Source: Alphaproteobacteria bacterium (GTDB taxonomy: Bacteria > Pseudomonadota > Alphaproteobacteria > Rhizobiales > Rhizobiaceae). Taken from it: DNA of 33,912 bases. The position numbers and the translations under genes are program-made. The stretch covers positions 1-33,912 of the forward strand of contig BOKV01000033.1 of assembly GCA_016861165.1 (NCBI GenBank), in the 5' to 3' direction. Below the pieces are notes generated by a model. It did no database searches, was not told where the DNA came from, and saw only the letters and a program-made list of their open reading frames with translations. Positions 27,448 through 33,912 of the stretch are shown in pieces; the first letter of the stretch is position 1; the number at the start of each line of letters is the position of its first letter.

Positions 27448-28266
27448 ATGACCGACATCCTGAAGAAGATCGAGGCCTACAAGCGCGACGAGATCGCGGC
27501 GGCAAAGGCAGCGGTACCGCTGGTCGAGCTCAAGGCCCGCATCGCGGCAGCCGAGCCGCCGCGCGGCTTCCTCGCCGCGCTGCGCGCCGCCCAGGCGGCC
27601 GGCCGCTACGGTCTCATCGCCGAGATCAAGAAGGCGAGCCCGTCAAAGGGGCTGATCCGCGCCGATTTCGACCCGCCGGCGCTGGCGCGCGCCTATGAGG
27701 CGGGCGGCGCCACCTGCCTGTCGGTGCTGACCGACGCCCCGTCGTTCCAGGGCGCGCCCGGCTTCCTCGCCACCGCGCGTGCCGCCACCAGGCTGCCGGC
27801 GCTGCGCAAGGACTTCCTGTTCGAGCCCTACCAGGTCCACGAGGCGCGTGCCTGGCATGCCGACTGCATCCTCATCATCATGGCGGCCGTCGACGACGAC
27901 ACGGCGCGAGCGCTGGAGGACACCGCCTTCGCGCTCGGCATGGACGCGCTCGTCGAGGTCCATGACGAGGCGGAACTGGAGCGCGCGCTTGCCGTGCTTG
28001 CCGCGCCGCTGATCGGCATCAACAACCGCAACCTCAAGACCTTCGAGACCGATCTCGCCGTCGCCGAGCGGCTGGCGCCGCGCATTGGCGCCGAGCGGCT
28101 GGTCGTCGGCGAAAGCGGGCTGTTCACGCCCGCCGACCTGGCGCGGCTCGCCCGCGCCAGCATCCGCTCGTTCCTGGTCGGCGAGAGCCTGATGCGTCAG
28201 GCCGACGTGGCCGCGGCGACGCGGGCGCTGATCGCCGACCCGCTCCCCGCCAGAGACGCCGCATGA
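27448..28266 (+). CDS. trpC: Indole-3-glycerol phosphate synthase
   Basis: Closes the indole ring in tryptophan synthesis. The 272-residue TIM-barrel protein shows [15 protein letters not shown] (catalytic lysine), [46 protein letters not shown] and [12 protein letters not shown], all standard. It is the monofunctional form with no TrpF fusion. The stop overlaps the moaC start (ATGA), linking tryptophan and molybdopterin genes in one transcript, an arrangement common in rhizobia. Confidence 0.97.
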   Translation: MTDILKKIEAYKRDEIAAAKAAVPLVELKARIAAAEPPRGFLAALRAAQAAGRYGLIAEIKKASPSKGLIRADFDPPALARAYEAGGATCLSVLTDAPSFQGAPGFLATARAATRLPALRKDFLFEPYQVHEARAWHADCILIIMAAVDDDTARALEDTAFALGMDALVEVHDEAELERALAVLAAPLIGINNRNLKTFETDLAVAERLAPRIGAERLVVGESGLFTPADLARLARASIRSFLVGESLMRQADVAAATRALIADPLPARDAA

Positions 28267-28757
28267 AGGGCGGGCTCACCCATCTTTCGGCCACCGGCGA
28301 GGCCAGCATGGTCGATGTCGGCGCCAAGCCCGCCACCGAGCGCAGCGCCACCGCCACCGGCGCCGTGCGCATGCAGCAGGCGACGCTGCAGACGATCCTT
28401 GCCGGCAACGCCAGCAAGGGTGACGTGGTGGCGACGGCGCGCGTCGCCGGCATCATGGCCGCCAAGCGGACGGCGGAACTGATCCCGCTCTGCCACCCGC
28501 TGGCGCTTTCCCATGTCGGCGTCGACATCGAGGCTGATGAAGCCCTGCCCGGCCTCACCGTTACCGCCACCGCCCGGGTCACCGGCCAGACCGGCGTCGA
28601 GATGGAGGCGCTGACGGCCTGCGCCGTCGCCTGCCTGACCATCTACGACATGGCCAAGGCGGTCGACCGCGGCATGGTGATCGAGGAGATACGCCTCATC
28701 GAGAAGAAGGGCGGCAAGTCCGGCCTGTGGCAGGCGGCCGCGCCGCTGAAACGCTGA
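28263..28757 (+). CDS. moaC: Cyclic pyranopterin monophosphate synthase MoaC
   Basis: Acts with MoaA in the first stage of molybdenum-cofactor synthesis, making cyclic pyranopterin monophosphate. The 164 residues carry [56 protein letters not shown] and the catalytic D129/K132 pair in YDMAKAVD. C-terminal EKKGGKSG is typical. It overlaps trpC by 4 bases and is 5 bases before moeA. Confidence 0.97.
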   Translation: MKGGLTHLSATGEASMVDVGAKPATERSATATGAVRMQQATLQTILAGNASKGDVVATARVAGIMAAKRTAELIPLCHPLALSHVGVDIEADEALPGLTVTATARVTGQTGVEMEALTACAVACLTIYDMAKAVDRGMVIEEIRLIEKKGGKSGLWQAAAPLKR

Positions 28758-28762
28758 CGCCG

Positions 28763-29995
28763 ATGCGAACGGATCTGGTCCCGGCGGCAGAAGCACTCCG
28801 GCTGGTGCTGGAGGGAGCGCAGCCCGAGCGCGAGGAGACGGTGGCGCTCGCCGATGCGGCCTTTCGCGTGCTGTCGCGCGACCTGGCGGCCAAGCGCACG
28901 CAACCGCCCTTCCCTGCTTCGGCCATGGACGGCTACGCGCTGCGCGCCGACGACATCGCGAGCGTGCCGGCGACGCTCCGCGTGACCGGCCAGGCGGCCG
29001 CCGGTCATCCGTTTGCCGGCACGGTCGGGCCGGGCGAGGCGGTGCGTATCTTTACCGGCGCGCCGGTACCGGCGGGCGCCGACACCGTGGTGATGCAGGA
29101 GAACACCAGCCGCGACGGCGACGCGGTGACCGTGCTGAGGTCGGCCGAAATGGGCAAGTCGGTGCGCCCGGCCGGTCTCGATTTCGCCGCCGGCGATCTG
29201 CTTCTGAAGCGCGGCGACCTGCTCGGTCCCGTGCAGCTGGCGCTCGCCGCCTCGATGAACCATGCCCGGGTGCCAGTCTTCGCGCAGCCACGAGTGGCGC
29301 TGATCGCCACCGGCGACGAACTGGTCGCGCCGGGTGGCGAACCGGGCGACGGCAAGATCATCGCGTCGAACACCTTCGGTCTGGCGGCCCTGATCGGCGC
29401 AAGTGGCGGCGCGGTCATCGATCTCGGCATCGCCGGCGACACGCGCGCCGCGCTTGAGGCGGCGCTGGCGGCGGCAGTCGATGCCGGCGCCGACCTCGTG
29501 GTGACGACCGGCGGCGCCTCGGTCGGCGACCACGACCTGGTCAAGCCGGCGCTGCTGGCACTGGGTGCCGAGTTGCAGTTCGAAAAGCTGGCGATCCGCC
29601 CCGGCAAGCCGATGCTGAGCGGCCGGCTGGAGCGCGGTGACCGCGTGGTGCGCTTCCTCGGCCTTGCCGGCAACCCGGTTTCCAGCTTGGTCGCCGCCCA
29701 TGTGTTCGTGCGGCCGCTCGTCGCCCGGCTCGCCGGACGGCCGCCGCATGAGGCCGTGCCGGTCCGTGCCGTGCTTGGCGGCGACGCGGCGGCCAATGAC
29801 GAGCGCCAGGACTATCTGCGCGCCCGGGTCAGCGGTGGCGCCGACGGCGTCCTTGTCGCCTCGCCCTTCGCGGTTCAGGACAGCTCCATGCTGGCGGTGC
29901 TGGCCCGCTCCCAGGGCCTGGTCGTGCGGCCGCCGCATGCGCCGGCGGCGCGGCGCGGCGAGCCCTGCGAAATCATCCTGCTCGCCGACGTTTGA
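28763..29995 (+). CDS. moeA: Molybdopterin molybdenumtransferase MoeA
   Basis: Inserts molybdenum into adenylylated molybdopterin. From ATG 28763 the protein has 410 residues; the upstream in-frame start would overlap moaC and is not needed. Motifs: PPFPASAMDGYALRADD, RIFTGAPVPAGADTVVMQE, IATGDELV, the MoCF-binding VVTTGGASVGDHDLVKPAL and FLGLAGNPVSS. In most rhizobia the next gene is lexA; here it is rimO, 15 bases downstream. Confidence 0.96.
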   Translation: MRTDLVPAAEALRLVLEGAQPEREETVALADAAFRVLSRDLAAKRTQPPFPASAMDGYALRADDIASVPATLRVTGQAAAGHPFAGTVGPGEAVRIFTGAPVPAGADTVVMQENTSRDGDAVTVLRSAEMGKSVRPAGLDFAAGDLLLKRGDLLGPVQLALAASMNHARVPVFAQPRVALIATGDELVAPGGEPGDGKIIASNTFGLAALIGASGGAVIDLGIAGDTRAALEAALAAAVDAGADLVVTTGGASVGDHDLVKPALLALGAELQFEKLAIRPGKPMLSGRLERGDRVVRFLGLAGNPVSSLVAAHVFVRPLVARLAGRPPHEAVPVRAVLGGDAAANDERQDYLRARVSGGADGVLVASPFAVQDSSMLAVLARSQGLVVRPPHAPAARRGEPCEIILLADV

Positions 29996-30010
29996 GGGAA
30001 GCGATCGCCG

Positions 30011-31324
30011 ATGAACGCGCCGCGCGTCTCCTTCGTCAGTCTCGGCTGCCCCAAGGCGCTGGTCGATTCCGAGCACATCGTCACGCGACTGCGCGCCGAG
30101 GGCTATGAGATCGCCGGCAAGCATGACGGCGCCGATGTGGTGATCGTCAATACCTGCGGCTTTCTCGATTCGGCCCGCGACGAATCGCTCGATGCCATCG
30201 GCAAGGCGCTGGCCGAGAACGGCAAGGTGATCGTCACCGGCTGTCTCGGCGCCGAGCCGGACGTGATCCGCGAGCGCCATCCGGGCGTGCTGGCGGTGAC
30301 CGGACCGCAGGCCTTCGAAAGCGTGATGGCGGCCGTGCACGCGGCCGCCGCTCCGGCTCACGATCCGAAACTCGACCTCATCCCGTCGCAGGGCGTCAAG
30401 CTGACGCCGCGCCATTACGCCTATCTGAAAATCTCCGAAGGCTGCTCCAACCGCTGTTCGTTCTGCATCATCCCGGCGCTGCGCGGCGACCTGGTGTCGC
30501 GGCCACTGCCCGAGGTGCTGCGCGAGGCCGAGCGGCTGGTGAAGGCCGGCGTCAGGGAGCTGCTCGTCATCTCGCAGGACACCTCGGCCTACGGCCTCGA
30601 CACGCGATATGCCGAGGCGACCTGGCGCGGGCGGACGATGAGGACGCGGTTTCTCGACCTGGCGCGCGAACTGGGCGGGCTCGGCGTGTGGGTGCGCCTA
30701 CATTATGTCTACCCCTACCCGCATGTCGACGACGTGCTCGGCCTCATGGCCGAAGGCAAGTTGCTGCCCTATCTCGACGTCCCCTTCCAGCATGCGAGCC
30801 CGGCGGTGCTCAGGGCCATGCGCCGGCCAGCCAACCGGGAGAAGGTGCTGGAACGGATTGCCCGCTGGCGCCAGGCGGTGCCCGAACTCGCCATACGGTC
30901 GAGCTTCATCGTCGGCTTCCCGGGTGAGACGGAGGCGGACTTCCAGCTTCTGCTCGACTGGCTGGCCGAGGCGAAGGTCGACCGGGCCGGGTGCTTCAAA
31001 TACGAGCCGGTCAAGGGTGCCCGCGCCAACGACATGGGCCTGCCCCTGGTGGCCGACGAGGTCAAGGACAGCCGCTGGCGGCGCTTCATGGCGCACCAGC
31101 AGGCGATCTCGGCCGCCCGCCTCAAGCGCCATGTGGGCAAGCACCTGCCGGTCATCATCGACAGGGCCGACGGCCATCGGGCCACCGGGCGCACGCAATA
31201 CGACGCCCCGGAGATCGACGGCGTTGTCCACCTGTCCTCGCGCCTGCCGCTGCGCGGCGGCGAGATCGTCACGGCACGGGTCGAATCTGCCGACGCCTAT
31301 GACCTGAGCGCGACGGTCGGCTGA
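30011..31324 (+). CDS. rimO: Ribosomal protein S12 methylthiotransferase RimO
   Basis: A radical-SAM methylthiotransferase that modifies an aspartate of ribosomal protein S12. The 437 residues contain the N-terminal UPF0004 domain with cluster cysteines C13 ([12 protein letters not shown]), C49 (NTCGF) and C78 (TGCLGAEP), the radical-SAM motif C145, C149, C152 (CSNRCSFC) and a C-terminal TRAM domain. SLGCPKxxVDSE and [13 protein letters not shown] separate RimO from MiaB. The ribosome site GAGGGAAG precedes ATG 30011. Spacing suggests cotranscription with moeA. It converges on the antitoxin gene with only 7 bases between stops. Confidence 0.96.
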   Translation: MNAPRVSFVSLGCPKALVDSEHIVTRLRAEGYEIAGKHDGADVVIVNTCGFLDSARDESLDAIGKALAENGKVIVTGCLGAEPDVIRERHPGVLAVTGPQAFESVMAAVHAAAAPAHDPKLDLIPSQGVKLTPRHYAYLKISEGCSNRCSFCIIPALRGDLVSRPLPEVLREAERLVKAGVRELLVISQDTSAYGLDTRYAEATWRGRTMRTRFLDLARELGGLGVWVRLHYVYPYPHVDDVLGLMAEGKLLPYLDVPFQHASPAVLRAMRRPANREKVLERIARWRQAVPELAIRSSFIVGFPGETEADFQLLLDWLAEAKVDRAGCFKYEPVKGARANDMGLPLVADEVKDSRWRRFMAHQQAISAARLKRHVGKHLPVIIDRADGHRATGRTQYDAPEIDGVVHLSSRLPLRGGEIVTARVESADAYDLSATVG

Positions 31325-31331
31325 GCTACCC

Positions 31332-31640
31332 TCACGCGGCACTGCTCAACGGCCGCGCGCGCTCGATCCTTTGGCGTTCTCGGGGGTCGTGCGTCGCGTT
31401 CCACAGATCGGTCCGACGCTGGACGTTGAGCCAGAACTCCGGACTATTATCAAACACCCGGGCCAGAATGAGCGCCGTCGGCGCTGTCACCGAGCGTCGA
31501 TCGTTGCACAGTTCGTTAACGTGCTTGCGCGGTACGCCCATGGCCTCCGCGAGCGCGCCCTGCGTCAGCCCCATCGGGCCAAGGAACTCTTCCATCAGTA
31601 TTTCGCCGACCGTCACCGGCTTGCGTTTTGTGGTCAGCAT
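31332..31640 (-). CDS. higA: HigA-family antitoxin (XRE helix-turn-helix), no adjacent toxin seen
   Basis: A 102-residue DNA-binding protein of the HigA/VapI type. The start (KRKPVTVGEILMEEFLGPMG) and the helix-turn-helix LTQGALAEAMGVPRKHVNEL are diagnostic, as is LARVFDNSPEFWLNVQRRTDL. ATG 31640 is preceded by AGGTGA on the minus strand. HigA normally follows a HigB toxin gene; in the 128 bases between this gene and the glutathione transferase-like gene upstream I find no HigB frame. It may be a solitary antitoxin or a transcription regulator. Confidence 0.88.
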   Translation of the reverse strand: MLTTKRKPVTVGEILMEEFLGPMGLTQGALAEAMGVPRKHVNELCNDRRSVTAPTALILARVFDNSPEFWLNVQRRTDLWNATHDPRERQRIERARPLSSAA

Positions 31641-31768
31641 GGAATCACCTGTAGGTGTGGTCGTCGAGGTAGACATCCGATGCTTCGCCGGCGAACTCGT
31701 GACCCGCACGAAGCGAGGCCAGCAGCGACTACGATCCGAGCGGCTCGGTGTGAGCCCGGGCGGCTGCA

Positions 31769-32416
31769 TCAACTGCTGGTGCCGGCGAACCGTTCCTGGA
31801 AGAAGGGCAGCGTCATTGCCATCTCGTAGTCGCGCCGCGACGCTCGTTGATAGGCCTGGCGCGCTTCCATCCGTTCGGCATATTCGCGAAATGCCTGCCT
31901 CTCCGGCAGCAGTTTGAGCGACCTCATCGTGTGTACGATCGCTGAGCCGAGCTGCGTGTCGGCGGCCGTGAATCGGTCGCCGGCCACATACCGATTGGCG
32001 CTGAGATGCCGCTCGACGTTCGCCACCATGTCGTCGAACAGCCCGAACGGATAGTCGTTGTTGGCGTAGGTCAGCCCATGCGCGCGGGCGCACAGCACCG
32101 GATCGAGCACCGAATCGCAATAGACGTTCCATGTCAGGTACGGCCCGCGGGCGGCGCTGCCGACGTCCGGCGCCAGTCCGGCGTCCGGGAAGGCATCGGC
32201 GAGATAGGTGGTTATCGCGGCCCTCTCGGTCACGACGGTTCCGTCATGCTCGATCGCCGGCACCTTCTTGCTCGGCTGGATGCGGCGGTATTCCTCGGAT
32301 GGGCCACCTGCGACACGTATGTCGATATGGACGATCTCATATTCGACGCCGAGCTCTTCCAGCAGCCAGAAGGCCCCGAATGCCCGCGAAAACGGCGCGT
32401 AGTAGAATTTGAGCAT
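31769..32416 (-). CDS. Glutathione S-transferase-like protein
   Basis: A 215-residue protein with the two GST domains. The N-terminal thioredoxin-like domain begins MLKFYYAPFSRAFGAFWLLE, with KVPAIEHDGTVVTERAAITT as the glutathione gamma-glutamyl site (cis-Pro and the Glu-Arg in place of the common Glu-Ser). The helical C-terminal domain contains RYVAGDRFTAADTQLGSAI, the usual N-capping box region. Ribosome site GGAGGGAGA precedes ATG 32416. Substrate is unknown. It is the only obvious candidate for cotranscription with the antitoxin gene 128 bases downstream, but a link is not implied. Confidence 0.88.
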   Translation of the reverse strand: MLKFYYAPFSRAFGAFWLLEELGVEYEIVHIDIRVAGGPSEEYRRIQPSKKVPAIEHDGTVVTERAAITTYLADAFPDAGLAPDVGSAARGPYLTWNVYCDSVLDPVLCARAHGLTYANNDYPFGLFDDMVANVERHLSANRYVAGDRFTAADTQLGSAIVHTMRSLKLLPERQAFREYAERMEARQAYQRASRRDYEMAMTLPFFQERFAGTSS

Positions 32417-32515
32417 GACTGGTCTCCCTCCATCCGATCGCCGGTGACGATAGCAGACTGCTCCTGACAGCAGACTGGCAGGAGCATGAGGAGGTTCCAC
32501 AGAACGCCGAACTGC

Positions 32516-32542
32516 GGAAGGGCGCCGCGCTGGCGCCCTTCC
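32516..32542 (-). terminator. Hairpin after the BMP-family gene
   Basis: An 11-base perfect stem, GGAAGGGCGCC (32516-32526) with GGCGCCCTTCC (32532-32542), and a 5-base loop, starts 26 bases after the stop of the substrate-binding protein gene on the minus strand. No clear U-tract follows, so it may stabilise the 3' end rather than terminate by itself. Confidence 0.5.
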
Positions 32543-32568
32543 CTCGATTTGAGCAAGATTTCGGGCGA

Positions 32569-33654
32569 CTACTGCTGCGGCAGCGTGTCGTCGACACCCT
32601 GGACGTAGAAATTGAGCCCGAGCAGCTCGCCGTCCTCGGCGACCTGGCCTTCCGCCAGCCAGGGCGAACCGTCCTGCTTGGTGATCGGCCCGGTGAACGG
32701 ATTGAATTCAAGGTTCTTGATCCTGGCCTCGATCGCCTCGGCCTGCGCCTTCACCTCGTCGGGCATGTTGGCATAGGGCGCCATGACGACATGGCCGTCA
32801 TGCATGCCGCCCCACACATCGATCTGCTCCCAGGTGCCGTCCATCACCGCCTTGACGCGCTCGGTGTAGTACGGGCCCCAATTGTCGATGATCGAGGTGA
32901 GCTGCGTCTCGGGCCCGAACTTGATCATGTCGGAGGCCTGGCCGAACGCCTTGATGCCGCGCTCGGCGGCGACCTGCATCGGCGCGGTCGAGTCGGTGTG
33001 CTGGGTGATGATGTCGACACCCTGATCGATCAACGCCTTGGCCGCGTCGGCTTCCTTGCCGGGATCGAACCAGGTGTAGGCCCACACCACCTTGACCTTG
33101 AAGTCGGGGTTGACCGACTGCGCCCCGAGCACGAAGGCGTTGATGCCCATCACCACCTCGGGGATCGGATAGGAGGCGATGTAGCCGGCCACGCCCGCCT
33201 GCGAGATGTTGGCGGCGATCACGCCCTGCACGTAGCGGCCCTCGTGGAATTTGGAGTTGTAGGTTGCGACATTGGGGTGGTCGCGCTTGAAGCCGGTGGC
33301 GTGCTCGAACTTCACGTCGGGGAACTTGCCGGCGACCGCGTTGGTGGCGTCCATGTAGCCGAATGAGGTCGTGAAGATGATGTTGCAGCCTGAGCGGGCG
33401 AAACGCTCGATGGCGCGTTCGGCGTCGGCCCCTTCCGGCACGCTCTCCAGATAGGCGATCTCGACCTTGTCGGGGCCGCCCAGGTTCTGCTGCATCTCGA
33501 GCGCGCCCTGGTGGTGCTGGTAGGACCAGCCGAAATCGCCGATCGGTCCAACATAGATGAAACAGGCCTTGGTCTTGTCCTGCGCCGGCGCGGCGGCGGC
33601 CGAGACGGCCAGGGCGGCCGCGGCGGCAAGCGCGATTATGGTCGGTTTTCTCAT
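32569..33654 (-). CDS. BMP-family ABC transporter substrate-binding protein
   Basis: A periplasmic binding protein of the BMP/PnrA (basic membrane protein) family, generally serving nucleoside or purine-type uptake. The 361 residues begin with a signal peptide (cleavage probably after residue 24, AAAAPA|QDK). The mature N-terminus KACFIYVGPIGDFGWSYQHHQ and later IFTTSFGYMDATNAVAGKFPD, FHEGRYVQGVIAANIS and DIITQHTDSTAPMQVAAERG are family-like. No lipobox cysteine is present, so it is soluble. ATG 33654 follows AGGAAAGG. The permease gene ends 42 bases upstream on the same strand, placing it at the end of the transporter operon. Confidence 0.93.
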   Translation of the reverse strand: MRKPTIIALAAAAALAVSAAAAPAQDKTKACFIYVGPIGDFGWSYQHHQGALEMQQNLGGPDKVEIAYLESVPEGADAERAIERFARSGCNIIFTTSFGYMDATNAVAGKFPDVKFEHATGFKRDHPNVATYNSKFHEGRYVQGVIAANISQAGVAGYIASYPIPEVVMGINAFVLGAQSVNPDFKVKVVWAYTWFDPGKEADAAKALIDQGVDIITQHTDSTAPMQVAAERGIKAFGQASDMIKFGPETQLTSIIDNWGPYYTERVKAVMDGTWEQIDVWGGMHDGHVVMAPYANMPDEVKAQAEAIEARIKNLEFNPFTGPITKQDGSPWLAEGQVAEDGELLGLNFYVQGVDDTLPQQ

Positions 33655-33696
33655 GTTCCCTTTCCTCTTTTCTTGGGTTTGGTGGGATGGTCGCGG

Positions 33697-33912
33697 CTAG
33701 CGGTCGGGCACGAACGGCCGTCCCAGGCAGGCCGGCGTGTTGACCATGGTCAGTCTTCGGTTGCGCGAGATTAGAACAAGAACCACGATCGTCGCCAGAT
33801 AGGGCAGCGCCGACAGGAACTGCGTCGGCACGGATTTGAGGCTGGCGAGCAGCCACAGCGCCGGCGACGGCAGCCAGGCCAGCTCGGCCAGGCTGATGGC
33901 CTGGACGTGAAG
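33697..33912 (-). CDS. ABC transporter permease, C-terminal part (cut by right edge)
   Basis: On the minus strand the frame is open from the right edge to a TAG at 33697-33699, giving 71 residues. Translation shows PSPALWLLASLKSVPTQFLS, then a membrane helix (LPYLATIVVLVLISR) and the tail RLTMVNTPACLGRPFVPDR. This is the typical end of the BPD_transp_2 permeases that work with BMP-family binding proteins (YufQ/NupQ-like). The remainder of the gene, the second permease and the ATPase lie beyond the window. Confidence 0.88.
   Translation of the reverse strand, partial: LHVQAISLAELAWLPSPALWLLASLKSVPTQFLSALPYLATIVVLVLISRNRRLTMVNTPACLGRPFVPDR

Noticed and set aside
31641..31768. Possible HigB toxin remnant upstream of higA
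   Set aside because: Only a 27-codon minus-strand frame ending EASDVYLDDHTYR was seen; it lacks the HigB core and cannot be aligned convincingly.
31332..32132. 267-codon open frame containing HigA as its C-terminal part
   Set aside because: The N-terminal portion overlaps the GST-like gene in another frame and is arginine-rich; the internal ATG at 31640 with its ribosome site fits the HigA family length.

Overview
The window is a GC-rich (high 60s percent by eye), densely packed chromosomal segment of an alphaproteobacterium. The gene order pdhC-lpdA-lipA-coq10-like-cinA-ispDF-dusB-ntrB-ntrC-ntrY-ntrX-trkA-hfq-hflX-mazG, the fused ispDF gene and the ppiD-trpD-trpC-moaC-moeA run point to Hyphomicrobiales (Rhizobiales), probably a Mesorhizobium/Phyllobacteriaceae-like genome. 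No rRNA, tRNA, CRISPR array, prophage or insertion sequence was seen. The assignment rests on gene order and motif recognition, not on a database search.

Bases 1-5611 hold the end of the pyruvate dehydrogenase E2 gene (cut by the left edge), two small unknown genes, E3 (lpdA), a run of three very small membrane proteins (one of 51 aa), lipoate synthase and a COQ10-like lipid-binding protein. The lipoyl enzyme and the enzyme that makes its cofactor are therefore adjacent. Two convergent terminators follow. Bases 5817-7927 (minus strand) hold a small secreted protein, cinA and ispDF.

Bases 8073-17047 hold the nitrogen-control block: dusB-ntrB-ntrC (4-base overlaps), a terminator, ntrY-ntrX (abutting) and trkA. 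AT-rich palindromes lie upstream of dusB and a perfect inverted repeat lies upstream of ntrY; both are candidate operators. Bases 17152-18923 hold hfq and hflX behind a good sigma-70-type promoter and a leader hairpin; mazG converges on them.

Bases 20172-24305 look like an accessory catabolic cassette inserted between core blocks: a zinc alcohol dehydrogenase, an enolase-superfamily protein and a cupin on the plus strand, facing a class II aldolase/adducin-type protein and a GFA/CENP-V zinc protein. Both the enolase-like and the aldolase-like protein appear to lack one residue that is canonical in their families, so the substrate and even the chemistry are open. This is the least explained part of the window.

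Bases 24505-31324 return to core genes: ppiD, trpD, trpC, moaC, moeA and rimO. From 31332 to the right edge, all on the minus strand, lie a solitary HigA-type antitoxin, a glutathione S-transferase-like protein, a BMP-family (nucleoside-type) substrate-binding protein and the end of its ABC permease, which runs off the window.

I did not find a clearly new multi-gene system. The best leads are the cassette at 20172-24305 and the candidate regulatory sites around dusB, ntrY and hfq.
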